Source of the DNA: Phycisphaerae bacterium
GTDB lineage: Bacteria; Planctomycetota; Phycisphaerae; UBA1845; Fen-1342
Length of the DNA stretch: 22,423 nucleotides
NCBI GenBank assembly: GCA_020058145.1
Contig: JAGVEP010000282.1
Location: 1-22,423, forward strand
Direction of reading: 5' to 3'
The translations under genes and the position numbers were made by a program. Below the pieces are notes generated by a model. That model saw nothing but the letters and a program-made list of their open reading frames with translations, made no database searches and was not told the DNA's origin. Below, piece by piece: positions 1 through 8,031 of this stretch. Every line of letters begins with the position of its first letter. Within the stretch, counting starts at the first letter, position 1.

Positions 1-135
1 CTCGGCGCCACGCACCCGGCTACGGTGCGCTCGCTGCACGTGCTGCGCCAAACCCTCGCCGGTTGCGGGCAGATGGAGGAGGCTGCGGAGATCGACCGGC
101 AGATAGAAACGGCCCGCGGGGCGGTCAGCCGCTGA
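1..135 (+). CDS. C-terminal fragment of a TPR-repeat protein (5' truncated)
   Basis: Reading frame 1 is open from the first base to a TGA at 133-135, giving 44 residues and no start codon in the window. The fragment begins LGATHPATVRSLHVLRQTLA and continues with GxxEEAAEIDRQI. This is the kinesin-light-chain type of tetratricopeptide repeat (LGxxHPxT...LxxLAxxxxxxGxxxEA). In planctomycetes such repeats often sit at the C-terminus of serine/threonine protein kinases or other scaffold proteins, but the rest of this gene lies outside the window, so the full product is unknown. It converges on the next gene and its stop overlaps that gene's 3' end by 11 bp (125-135). Confidence is good for the repeat family and nil for the parent protein. 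Confidence 0.7.
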   Translation, partial: LGATHPATVRSLHVLRQTLAGCGQMEEAAEIDRQIETARGAVSR

Positions 136-2308
136 GCAGGGCGACGAACGGATTGATATCGTCAAAATCGACGAGCCCGTCCCCGTTGCAATCACCATTC
201 GTGATGTTACAGTTCGGGTACGCGGCCTGGTACGCCGCCGGGTCGCTCAGCGCCAGTACAAATGGGTAAATGTCGTCGAAGTCGACGCCGCCGTCGCAAT
301 TCAGGTCGCCGGGAATGCTGAACAACCGGCGGACTTCCAGCGGACTGATGAAACGCAGGTTCGCGCCGGCGTTCACACGGGCCTGCAATGCGTCCATGAA
401 CGTGAGCAGGGCCTGGCCTTCGCCGACCATCGGCAGGCCGGCGGCAGCCCGGTTGAAATCAGCCCAGACCCCGCCGGCGTGAGTCACGGACGCGAAATAG
501 TAGATACGGCGTGTATCCGGGTCGGCCGAGCGGGCGGCCAGTGTGGCGTCGAGCCGGGCGATCGCTTCGGCCGACGTCTCGCAACGCGGTGTATTCCCGG
601 AGCAACCCTCGGTCAGAGACCCGTTCATGTCGATCTTCAACATGCGCGTCCCGTCGCCGTAGTCGGCCTGGTAGAGGTAGTAGCTGCAACGCTGGTTGTT
701 GATCCCGGGCGGCTCGTCCTCGACATGGCCGTCGTAGTCCTCGTAGGAGATGCGATAGCCCAAGCCGTACGCGACGTGGTCGATCCACCACTCCGCCGCC
801 TCCGTTCCCATGGAAGGCGCCTCGAGCTTGCTACCGCCGGTCAGCGTCAAGCCGGCGTTGACCGGCTGGCCCTGATACGTGACGGTCTGGGCCGCCAGGT
901 GCAGGTCCGTCAGCTTCATCGTGATGCCTTCCGGGGTGTGCGCGCTGTTGTACCAGCAGAAGGACTGACCCGAATAGTAGATGCCGTGACCCTGGATGCC
1001 GAATTCGTCGCCCAGCGCCAGATAGTCGTACGTCTCGAACAAGCGGCCCCCGTAAGCCGGATCGGCCTCCGTCTGCCAGAACTCGCCCGCAGGGCAGATG
1101 AATACGCGGGGCGTCCGGCCGCCCGCATCGCTATAGCCGTCGAGAACCTGGCGGATCAGCGCCGTGCCGGCGATGTCGAGCGCGAATGACGGACCGGGGA
1201 ACCCCGGTCCCGGGGGCGGCAGCGTCGCGGTCTGGTACACCAACGCCATGCACGCCGGATCGCCTGGTTGCATACTATAATCGCCCTCGACGTGATTGTT
1301 GACCAGGACGTAGACGGGCTGCTGCGTGGGCAGCGCATTCTCCCACTCCACAAAGCGGGCGGCGATGTCCCTGGCGGTCGCGTAGCGCACCCCGCCTTGG
1401 GCGACAAACCCATCAATGTAGGTGAGAAACCTGTCCAGGGCCGCCAGTGCTTCCTCGGACACCGTCCAGGTGCCCGGATACTGGTACTCAACTTGGTGAC
1501 TCACAAAGCCCCAGGCATTCACCTGATCGGCGTGCAGGTACTGGAGCGAAGCCTCGAACCACGGGCGGAGAACGTTGAAGTTGGTGTCGCTGAGCGGCGG
1601 CGGAGCGGCGTGCAGCCAGTCGGGGATCGCATGATCGACGTAGATGACCTGGCCCGCCGGGTTGTGGGCGCACACGTCACGGTTTGTGTAGTCCGGCCGC
1701 CAGGGGTGCATGATGTTGTTCGTGGCCGTGTACATGGTGTTGCCGCCCAGGCCGAAGTCGCTGCACCAGGTGGCGCCGCCGAAGGTGTCGGTGGGCGACC
1801 AGTTATCGGTTTTCACGGTGAAACCGACCTGAGCGGCGAGCTGCACCGTGTCGGCAAAGGTCCCGGCGTTGCCCGGGATGGCAATACGGCCGCCAATCGT
1901 GGTGACGTTTTGCACCCCGGCATTGAGCAGGGCTGTGTAGCCGAGTTGGAACATGTCGGCGTTGTGGGCATGTGCCGCCACCTCGTGCCCCCGGGCCACA
2001 AGCTGCGTCAGGATGTTGTTTCCAGCCCCCTGATAGAGGCGGGCGGCGTCGGCGAACATGTAGACCGCCTCAAACGTACCGCGCGCCCCGTGTGCTTCCA
2101 AAATATCCGCGAGACGGCTCACCGTGTGCGTGATGTCGTTGAATTCGGTTTGCGACGGAAGCTGATAATCATTGGGGACGTGGATGTGGATGGCGTAGAA
2201 GAAATCGAGCGCTGGCGTGATGCCAGACGCCGCGCTCGCGCACAGGACACAGCACCCCATGATGCACCTTAGAAAGACCCACTTCGCTCGTCTGGTCACA
2301 GTTGACAT
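125..2308 (-). CDS. Secreted polysaccharide-deacetylase-like protein with C-terminal dockerin-like module
   Basis: 727 residues. The ATG at 2308 is preceded by GAGGTGAG, and an N-terminal hydrophobic stretch (about residues 10-30) reads as an export signal. Residues ~35-330 resemble the NodB/polysaccharide-deacetylase barrel: GTFEAVY, then GHEVAAHAH giving an H113-x-H115 pair, and later W266-G-x-x-x-H271. The canonical NodB TxDDG motif is not evident; the equivalent strand reads AIHIHVPND. Residues ~330-660 begin with a similar strand (VYVLVNNHVEGD) and may be a second, degenerate copy of the fold. Residues 666-727 form a dockerin-like module with two calcium loops, DLNCDGGVDFDD and DCNGDGLVDFDD. 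The paralogs at 2396 and 5997 share both histidine motifs. The substrate is unknown and could be a cell-surface or environmental glycan. It is the last gene of a probable four-gene run. Confidence 0.6.
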   Translation of the reverse strand: MSTVTRRAKWVFLRCIMGCCVLCASAASGITPALDFFYAIHIHVPNDYQLPSQTEFNDITHTVSRLADILEAHGARGTFEAVYMFADAARLYQGAGNNILTQLVARGHEVAAHAHNADMFQLGYTALLNAGVQNVTTIGGRIAIPGNAGTFADTVQLAAQVGFTVKTDNWSPTDTFGGATWCSDFGLGGNTMYTATNNIMHPWRPDYTNRDVCAHNPAGQVIYVDHAIPDWLHAAPPPLSDTNFNVLRPWFEASLQYLHADQVNAWGFVSHQVEYQYPGTWTVSEEALAALDRFLTYIDGFVAQGGVRYATARDIAARFVEWENALPTQQPVYVLVNNHVEGDYSMQPGDPACMALVYQTATLPPPGPGFPGPSFALDIAGTALIRQVLDGYSDAGGRTPRVFICPAGEFWQTEADPAYGGRLFETYDYLALGDEFGIQGHGIYYSGQSFCWYNSAHTPEGITMKLTDLHLAAQTVTYQGQPVNAGLTLTGGSKLEAPSMGTEAAEWWIDHVAYGLGYRISYEDYDGHVEDEPPGINNQRCSYYLYQADYGDGTRMLKIDMNGSLTEGCSGNTPRCETSAEAIARLDATLAARSADPDTRRIYYFASVTHAGGVWADFNRAAAGLPMVGEGQALLTFMDALQARVNAGANLRFISPLEVRRLFSIPGDLNCDGGVDFDDIYPFVLALSDPAAYQAAYPNCNITNGDCNGDGLVDFDDINPFVALLSG

Positions 2309-2395
2309 CCCGGCTCACCTCGCGTGTTGGTTATGCCTGTGTGAAAGCGGGGCGCGGCAGCACCGCGGCTGCCATACGGCGCCCGACACGTTGAT

Positions 2396-3937
2396 TTACT
2401 TTCGCAGATCTCCGTAGCCGCTGAGCAGTGCGACGAACGGATTGATGTCGTCGAAATCGACGAGCCCGTCACCGTTGCAGTCCCCGTTGAGCCAGTTGCA
2501 GAGCGGATACGCCGCGTAATAACCCGTTGGATCGCTCAGCGCCAGGACAAACGGATTGATGTCGTCGAAGTCCACGACGCCGTCGCAGTTCAGGTCGCCC
2601 GGTGTGGGGACATCGAGCACCAGCGGCTCGGAGCCCAGGAACAGGCTCGTTGCTGGCATGGGCGCGTGCGTGCCATCGGAAACGTCGAACGACATCAGGC
2701 TCGGGGTGGTCACGCCGTGCGCCGCCAGAACGCCGCTCAGGTCCAGCACCTCGACCCCGTCGATTTCGCGAAACAGCAGGAACACGCGGCGGGGCGGACC
2801 CGGCGGGGGGTTCTCCGGCGGCTGGCGCCGCATTTCGAACAGGCGGATTCCGGACAGACCCAGTTCGCCGGTCAGATCGGCGATGACACCAGCGTCGGTC
2901 AGCGCGTACGCCGCGTAGGGGCACTGGTCGTTCACGTGGGTCAGGGGTGAGGGCAGCGGTTCGCCCCAGGTCTCGTAGTCCTCGTACAGATCTGAGACCT
3001 CGTGGTCGCCGGCGAAGCGGGCGATCACGTTGCCGCGCGGCGAGACCCGGCCGGCGAAGCCCGCGCCGAGCCACGTGAGCAGCTCCTGTATTTGCGCCGC
3101 GTACCACACGGTGTTCTGGCCGCCGTGGTTATTCCAGCCCCAACACCACATTTGGGCGGGCAAGTCCAGGCGCTCGCGCTCCAGCCACTCCATGTACAGA
3201 AGCAAGAGCTCTTTCTTGAGCTGCGGGACGCGCAGGTCGAAGTAGATCTGGCCGCCCTGCGGTCCATGCCAGCCGGCCGCGCCGATCTGCGGGAGGTGCG
3301 GATACGTGATGACGTTCAGCGCGTTGCGCTCGACGAGCCAGACGATGTGCTGGCCGCCGGGCAGCAGCGCCATTTGCTCGGTCGCCGCCAGGCGATAGCC
3401 GAGCGCCTGCCAGCAGGAAGGACAACCATAGTGCGACTCGCCGATCCAGAGCTGCGGCGCGCCGGTCAGGGCTGCCACGAGGTCATAGTGGTCCTGCCAG
3501 GCCTGGGTGATCTGCTGCTGATTCGGGGACGGCAGGTACTGCCAGGTGAAGGGGCCGGGCCCACGGACGAACGTGTGAAAATGGACGCCGACAGTATGTC
3601 CGTTGGCCAGCCGCTGAAGCCAGACCGGCTGGTCGCCCGTGGCCAAGGCCCACTCGCCGTAGGCACCGCTCATGTGGAACGAGAGCCGCGCGCCGACGGC
3701 TTCGGCCTGCGCCACCTCCCAGTCCAACTGGCCGCGCGTGAATGCGTAGCGGCCCGGCGTGGCCGTGTACACTTGCCCAGGCACGAGCGGGCCCTGGTAC
3801 TCAATGACGCTTTCAACCTCCACGTGATTGACGTAGACAATGTGAATCGGGAGCTGGTCGGTTGCCTGGGCGGTCGTGCCCAGCCAGAGCGCCGCCACGC
3901 AGAACATGGTCCACACCAAGGAGCTCGATCGGTACAT
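2396..3937 (-). CDS. Secreted deacetylase-like paralog with C-terminal dockerin-like module
   Basis: 513 residues. I start at the ATG at 3937 because it opens a clear signal peptide (MYRSSSLVWTMFCVAALWLG, cleavage likely after TTAQA). The longer frame upstream would run into the preceding gene and is basic and signal-less. The ribosome site is weak (GAGATGAGAA). The body (residues ~30-350) shares with the neighbours at 125 and 5997 a GHTVGVHFH segment (H119-x-H121) and W266-G-W-x-x-H271, so a divergent NodB-like metal-dependent fold is the best guess. Catalysis is unproven. A Pro-rich linker near residue 370 precedes a small beta domain. Residues 446-513 are the dockerin-like module (DLNCDGVVDFDD, DCNGDGLVDFDD) plus a six-residue tail. 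It lies 43 bp after the propeller-hydrolase gene and 87 bp before the last gene, consistent with cotranscription. Confidence 0.6.
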   Translation of the reverse strand: MYRSSSLVWTMFCVAALWLGTTAQATDQLPIHIVYVNHVEVESVIEYQGPLVPGQVYTATPGRYAFTRGQLDWEVAQAEAVGARLSFHMSGAYGEWALATGDQPVWLQRLANGHTVGVHFHTFVRGPGPFTWQYLPSPNQQQITQAWQDHYDLVAALTGAPQLWIGESHYGCPSCWQALGYRLAATEQMALLPGGQHIVWLVERNALNVITYPHLPQIGAAGWHGPQGGQIYFDLRVPQLKKELLLLYMEWLERERLDLPAQMWCWGWNNHGGQNTVWYAAQIQELLTWLGAGFAGRVSPRGNVIARFAGDHEVSDLYEDYETWGEPLPSPLTHVNDQCPYAAYALTDAGVIADLTGELGLSGIRLFEMRRQPPENPPPGPPRRVFLLFREIDGVEVLDLSGVLAAHGVTTPSLMSFDVSDGTHAPMPATSLFLGSEPLVLDVPTPGDLNCDGVVDFDDINPFVLALSDPTGYYAAYPLCNWLNGDCNGDGLVDFDDINPFVALLSGYGDLRK

Positions 3938-3980
3938 GGTTTTCTCATCTCTGCGGCCGAGGTCGCGGGCCCGTCCCGCC

Positions 3981-5891
3981 CTACTGGCCGAGTAGCGCCA
4001 CAAAGGCACTGATGTCGTCGAAATCCACATTTGAATCGGCGTTGCAGTCGGCTTTCCACCAATCGCACGTCGCGTACGACGCCTCGTAGCCGTCTTGGCC
4101 GCCGAGGGCCAGGACAAACGTGCCAATGTCGTCGAAGTCCGACGTGCCGTCGCAATTCAGGTCGCCGTCGCTGGGCAACCGGGACATGTTCGCCAGCTCG
4201 ACCAGGTACTCGCGCTGCACCTGACCGGCGTTGACCGATTCGGCCAGGTATTCCGGCTGGTCCGCCGTCGAATAGACGGTGTTGGGCAGGTTATTCGTGT
4301 AGCCGATCGCGCTGTTGCAGCGGGTCCACAGGCACATACCGAACCCGCCGTAGACCGTGTTCGTCGCCTTGTTCAGCAGCTTGATCGCGTGCTCGTTGTC
4401 CGCCTGCACGTGGTCGATCAGGCTCTGCACGCGCAGATACCGGCCATCGAAGTCGTCGATGAAGTTGGTCGGCTCGCGCTCGTACCACCATACATCGTCG
4501 TTCGGATCGTGCGGGACGTGACCGTTCGGCTGAGCGGTGTCGGTGCGGTCCGCCGGTCCCTCCCAGTCCATCAGGTGCTTGACCGGCGGACTGTTCGGAA
4601 ACCGCCCCGCGACGCCGGCCCCGAGCGTAATGCCGTAGGAACTCGTGATAATCCCGAGGTCTGAGTTATCGGTCTCCGGCAGCGCGGCCAGGTAGAGCAA
4701 GACCTGGTGCATCCCCTCCTGCTGAAGATAGCCGCAGTAGTCTTCGGTCGTGTAACTGCCGCCATTGGTGCTCTGGCCGCGGCCGTCAGGGTCAAAGTGC
4801 ATGACGATGAAGCCCAGGTCGGCGTATTGCTGGGCGGTGTTGCCGTTGTCGAACGAGGTGCCGGCCCCGTTGCCGCCGGGCGCGAGCACGACGCCCGGGT
4901 ACTTCAACGCCGGGTTGAAGCCCGCCGGCCGGTGAACGTGGCAGTACAGGTTCACGCCGCTGGCGGGGTTCAGAATCCACACGGTTTCGACCGTCCCGGC
5001 GGCGGGATACGACCAGACCGTGGCGCCGTTGGGATCGACTTCCACGATCTGCCCGCCCGCGGAAATGAGCGTATTGCCGGTGTCGAGCCGGTCGGCGTCA
5101 TAGCTCGGCGTGATGACGGCATACGTCCAGACGGTGGCGTGCGCCGCGGTGACCTCGATGATCCGCAGATTGTTGGAATCGACGATGAGCGTGTTGCCGT
5201 TGGCGAGGCGGTCCGCGTCGCGCGGCCAATTCAGCCCGCCGGTGTGAACCCAGACAATGCCGCCGGCGGGCGAGACCTCGACGATCCGCTGATTGTTCGA
5301 GTCGGCGATGACCGTGTTGCCGTTCGTGAGCCGATCGGCGTTGTGCGGCCCGCGCAACCGGGTCGCCCCGCCGCCAGGCACGCCGGTCTGGCCGAACTGC
5401 CAGACCTTGGTACCGGCCGTGGTGATCTCCAGCGCGCGGTGATTGTCGCGATCGGTGATGAGAATGTTGCCGTTGGACAGGAGATTGGCGTCGTTGGGGT
5501 AGTGGAGCTGGCTGCCGTCGCTGAGCGGGACATCAGCGCTGTTCCAGATAATCGATCCGGCGGCGTTGACGATAATCACCCGGTCGTTCCCCGTGTCCGA
5601 GATGATGACATTGCCGCCGGCGTCCTGGTCCGCGTTGTGGGCGAAGCTGAGACCGGCCGTGTACGACCACGCGATGTTGCCAACGCGGTCAATCTCGTAA
5701 ACCCCGCCGGTGCTCGGCTGGTTCATGCTGCCGCCGTCGGTGACCAGGATGTTGCCGTTGGGCAGCAGATCAACGTCGTGGACCGTGTGCGGCTGGTAGA
5801 CGTCGCCCGCGGCGGCTGCGGTGATCCAGAGGATGGCTGTCAGCATGGCCGGATTGCGGCGCGAGCGCGGAGCGGAATGTGCTATTTGCAT
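3981..5891 (-). CDS. Secreted six-bladed propeller / alpha-beta hydrolase fusion with dockerin-like module
   Basis: 636 residues from the ATG at 5891, which has GTGAGGG eight bases upstream and opens a signal peptide (positive RSRR, then MLTAILWITAAAAG). Residues ~30-320 contain six repeats of the form DADRLxNGNTLIxDSNNxRIxEV...xxVWxY. This is the pattern of NHL/arylsulfotransferase-like propellers and points to a six-bladed beta-propeller. Residues ~325-565 look like an alpha/beta-hydrolase: YPGVVLAPGGNG (oxyanion-type loop), FDPDGRGQS, and a nucleophile-elbow-like T-S-S418-Y-G in which the first glycine of GxSxG is replaced by Thr. H494 and H501 are candidate catalytic histidines. Residues 575-636 are a dockerin-like module with a less perfect second loop (DCNADSNVDFDD). 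Substrate unknown; an esterase or peptidase acting on a polymer held by the propeller is only inference. Confidence 0.6.
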   Translation of the reverse strand: MQIAHSAPRSRRNPAMLTAILWITAAAAGDVYQPHTVHDVDLLPNGNILVTDGGSMNQPSTGGVYEIDRVGNIAWSYTAGLSFAHNADQDAGGNVIISDTGNDRVIIVNAAGSIIWNSADVPLSDGSQLHYPNDANLLSNGNILITDRDNHRALEITTAGTKVWQFGQTGVPGGGATRLRGPHNADRLTNGNTVIADSNNQRIVEVSPAGGIVWVHTGGLNWPRDADRLANGNTLIVDSNNLRIIEVTAAHATVWTYAVITPSYDADRLDTGNTLISAGGQIVEVDPNGATVWSYPAAGTVETVWILNPASGVNLYCHVHRPAGFNPALKYPGVVLAPGGNGAGTSFDNGNTAQQYADLGFIVMHFDPDGRGQSTNGGSYTTEDYCGYLQQEGMHQVLLYLAALPETDNSDLGIITSSYGITLGAGVAGRFPNSPPVKHLMDWEGPADRTDTAQPNGHVPHDPNDDVWWYEREPTNFIDDFDGRYLRVQSLIDHVQADNEHAIKLLNKATNTVYGGFGMCLWTRCNSAIGYTNNLPNTVYSTADQPEYLAESVNAGQVQREYLVELANMSRLPSDGDLNCDGTSDFDDIGTFVLALGGQDGYEASYATCDWWKADCNADSNVDFDDISAFVALLGQ

Positions 5892-5954
5892 CGTAGAACC
5901 CTCACTAAGAGCGGACCGCAGTCCACTTGTTCGATACTGAATCGTGGGCCACGT

Positions 5955-5992
5955 GCACAAGGATGACGCCGGTGGATCCACGCGTCTTGTGC
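5955..5992. other. Inverted repeat between the 5997 and 3981 genes
   Basis: GCACAAG (5955-5961) pairs with CTTGTGC (5986-5992). The 24-nt interval contains a second palindrome, GTGGATCCAC. The structure begins a few bases past the stop of the gene ending at 5997 and precedes the start at 5891, so it could be a weak terminator or attenuator. There is no T-tract, and function is inferred only from position. Confidence 0.3.
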
Positions 5993-5996
5993 CGGC

Positions 5997-7556
5997 CTAC
6001 GGGCACGGTCCGCCGCCGGACACCAGCGCAACGAACGGGTTGATGTCGTCGAAGTCCACGACGCCGTCGCGGTTGATATCTGACGCCGTGCGGTGCCCTG
6101 GGTCAAGGTCCTGACCGGTGAGTACGCCCACGAATGGATTGATGTCGTCGAAGTCCACGACCCCGTCCAAGTTGACGTCTCCATTGGGCAGATACAGCCG
6201 TTTCGCGGCGGGAACGAGGATCAGACCCGTCGGAGGAACGATCACGTTGTTCGTCGGTATGAGCGGGGCGAGACCGGTTCGCGGCGTGACGGCACCAATC
6301 GCTGAAGGTCCGAGAATGCCGGAAAGGTCCGCCAGGATCGGGTCCGGGCCTTCTGGGTAGGCGACGTACAGGTCATACGGCCCGCCGATGCTGGCGGCGG
6401 CCGTGATGCGGTGGACGCGCACCGGTCCGGCCACAAGGACGGTCTGGTGCTGCCCATCGGTGAGGTAGCTCGCCACCGGCATCAGGTAAGGATAGAGGGC
6501 CCAGTCCGTCTCGCTGACCGGGTAGGAAAACGAGACCGCACCGGGGTGAGCAGCTTCCCAGGCGTAGTACAGATCGCGGCATTGCTGGGACGACGACCAT
6601 TGCAACGCCGACCGCCCGCTCACCGGCTGCGCGACGAAGTTCTCGTGCAGCCACTGAAGCATCGGCGGCAGCGCGTCGTGCGTGACCTGGCCCGGCACGA
6701 TATCGGACCCGTGCTCCCCCCAGCCGTAGTCCCACACGCGGCCGGTCTGGGCCACGAACACGTCGTTGAGCCAGTTCAAGAGCGTCAACAGCCACCGCGT
6801 CTTCATCGCCGGCAGCCGCATGTCCTGCGGGATGCCGAAATGGGTCTCGTTCTTCCCGAGTACCGGGCCAAAGGGCGTGTCGACCACCGGCCCGTTCGGG
6901 TCGTGCGTCAGGAAGTGGGCTCCCGACGGCCGGAAGGGATTCATCGGATAGTGCTTGTAGTAGGCGTAGAACTGCTCGTCCGGACCCTGCTGGTGCATAG
7001 TGAAGCCGAAGTCGGCCATCAGGCCAATGCGGACCGTGTCATCCGCGGGCTGGTGGGCGCCGCGGATATTGTTGATCCGGCGGATCGCGTTGGGATCGCT
7101 GATGCCCAGCGCCGCCGTCACCACCGCATCGACCGCGGATACGTGGTCGTTCCACTGGTCGATGATCTGGCTCAGCGTCGCGTTCGACGGCAGGTTCGGC
7201 CAGTTGTGCGGCCCGATTTTCTGTTCATAGTGCGAGTGTGTGCCGAACGAGCCACCCGCGGCCAGGCGCTGCATCAGCGGCCAGCTCGACGGGTCCGCGA
7301 GCGTGTACTCCATGTACTCGCCGACCGCGAGGAACGTGATCTTCGCGCCATAGGTGTCGCAAAGGTCCATCATCCAGTCGGCGGCGTCCCGCCAACTGAC
7401 GTACGCGTTGTACCGGACCGCCAGAGGGAACCCGTTCAGCGGGTCCATGTGCAGGTCCATGGCCACCTGGATCGGTGGCGGGGGCTCGGCCAATGCGCCC
7501 GGCGCGAACAGCGCGCCGACAGTGAGCAACCAAACCGTGGATCGTAGCACTCTCAT
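5997..7556 (-). CDS. Secreted deacetylase-like paralog with cysteine-free dockerin-like module
   Basis: 519 residues. The ATG at 7556 has a strong site (CAGGAGAGG, five bases away) and opens a textbook signal peptide (MRVLRSTVWLLTVGALFAPG, cleavage after ALA). The longer upstream frame is arginine-rich and rejected. The mature part shares the family features of its neighbours: GAKITFLAVGEY, H107-x-H109 (GSFGTHSHY) and Y277-G-W-G-E-H282. The start of the barrel reads VAMDLHMDP. These suggest a NodB-like barrel with an altered metal site. Residues 458-519 carry two calcium loops (DVNLDGVVDFDD, DINRDGVVDFDD). Unlike the five other modules in the window this one lacks all three conserved cysteines and has a shorter linker. 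It is probably first in the 7556-to-125 run, since the gap upstream is 465 bp and repeat-filled. Confidence 0.6.
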   Translation of the reverse strand: MRVLRSTVWLLTVGALFAPGALAEPPPPIQVAMDLHMDPLNGFPLAVRYNAYVSWRDAADWMMDLCDTYGAKITFLAVGEYMEYTLADPSSWPLMQRLAAGGSFGTHSHYEQKIGPHNWPNLPSNATLSQIIDQWNDHVSAVDAVVTAALGISDPNAIRRINNIRGAHQPADDTVRIGLMADFGFTMHQQGPDEQFYAYYKHYPMNPFRPSGAHFLTHDPNGPVVDTPFGPVLGKNETHFGIPQDMRLPAMKTRWLLTLLNWLNDVFVAQTGRVWDYGWGEHGSDIVPGQVTHDALPPMLQWLHENFVAQPVSGRSALQWSSSQQCRDLYYAWEAAHPGAVSFSYPVSETDWALYPYLMPVASYLTDGQHQTVLVAGPVRVHRITAAASIGGPYDLYVAYPEGPDPILADLSGILGPSAIGAVTPRTGLAPLIPTNNVIVPPTGLILVPAAKRLYLPNGDVNLDGVVDFDDINPFVGVLTGQDLDPGHRTASDINRDGVVDFDDINPFVALVSGGGPCP

Positions 7557-7763
7557 CGGCCTCTCCTGTAGGTAGTGCCTTGTCTCTCGACCATAACGGC
7601 CCTGGCTGGCACTGCCCAGCCTATCGTACCAGAAGACAAGACGCCGCCGGCGCGCGATTATTCGCCCGATTCGGCGCAGCGCGACCCCCATCCCTTGAAA
7701 GGGTAGGGGGCAGGGGGAGGGAAAAGACGTGTGGCGGCCGGCGAGTGGTCCCTGAACCCGATG

Positions 7764-7843
7764 GCGAGGCTCCGGCCGAGCCGCGCGTCGGGGAGGGCGA
7801 GGCTCCGGCCGAGCCGTGGCTCGCCAGGAGGCTCGCCCTCCCC
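7764..7843. repeat. GC-rich direct and inverted repeat block
   Basis: GCGAGGCTCCGGCCGAGCC occurs twice in direct orientation (7764-7782 and 7798-7816). The second copy is flanked by a perfect 12-bp inverted repeat, GGGGAGGGCGAG (7790-7801) against CTCGCCCTCCCC (7832-7843), so the block can fold into a long branched hairpin. From memory, very similar strings recur between genes in many planctomycete genomes; I could not check this here. Confidence 0.7.
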
Positions 7844-7860
7844 AGGCCGCAGACCATTCC

Positions 7861-7994
7861 GAACACGAAGCGCCAGCGAGTGCGTTCAGAACACGAAGCG
7901 CCAGCGAGTGCGTTCAGAACACGAAGCGCCAGCGAGTGCGTCCGCGGCCTAGCGAGTGAGTCCGCCGGGTCGTACTCGCTGGCGCTTCGTGTTC
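7861..7994. repeat. Three tandem 28-bp repeats plus one inverted copy
   Basis: Three head-to-tail 28-bp units lie at 7861-7888, 7889-7916 and 7917-7944. The first two are identical and the third differs only in its last three bases. The 21 bases at 7974-7994 are the exact reverse complement of the first 21 bases of the unit, so the third unit and this copy form a 21-bp perfect stem around a 36-base loop. The core of the unit is CACGAAGCGCCAGCGAGTG. Confidence 0.8.
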
Positions 7995-8014
7995 TGATGA
8001 GCTTCCGCGTCGGA

Positions 8015-8031
8015 CGGCGGTTCAACCGCCG
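8015..8031 (-). terminator. Hairpin across the stop codon of the RCC1-type gene
   Basis: CGGCGGTT and AACCGCCG form a near-perfect palindrome (8015-8031) that includes the TGA stop at 8022-8024. It is GC-rich and compact but is not followed by a T-tract on the transcribed strand. It may be a mRNA 3'-end stabiliser or a poor intrinsic terminator, or simply a coincidence of the glycine codons at the C-terminus. Confidence 0.3.

Larger units (their letters stand above)
7557..8021. other. Gene-free, repeat-filled intergenic region
   Basis: 465 bases with no credible gene. The part nearest the 7556 start (7557-7720) is unremarkable and presumably carries that gene's promoter, although I see no convincing -35/-10 pair. 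7764-7843 and 7861-7994 hold the repeats listed separately. Open frames here translate only the repeats into low-complexity sequence. Confidence 0.6.

Noticed and set aside
1268..2272. Long plus-strand open frame opposite the deacetylase-like gene (similar ones at 3002-4012, 4707-5966, 6411-7547, 8241-9407, 11736-13436, 14945-16714, 17333-18301)
   Set aside because: They are antisense shadows of GC-rich genes: rich in Arg/Val/Gly, without signal peptides, ribosome sites or recognisable domains, while the minus strand carries clear families.
2356..2373. Terminator hairpin GGCAGC / GCTGCC after the 2396 gene
   Set aside because: Only six base pairs with no T-tract; expected often at this GC content.
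3938..4126. Upstream extension of the 2396-3937 gene (also 5892-5981, 7557-7691, 9120-9266, 13584-13904, 16520-16591, 18260-18478)
   Set aside because: The extended N-termini are basic, overlap neighbours or repeats and precede obvious signal peptides or family starts. Ribosome sites in most cases support the downstream starts.
7861..7994. CRISPR array (regular ~28-bp repeats)
   Set aside because: The units are directly abutting with no unique spacers, and the last copy is inverted. There are no cas genes in the window.
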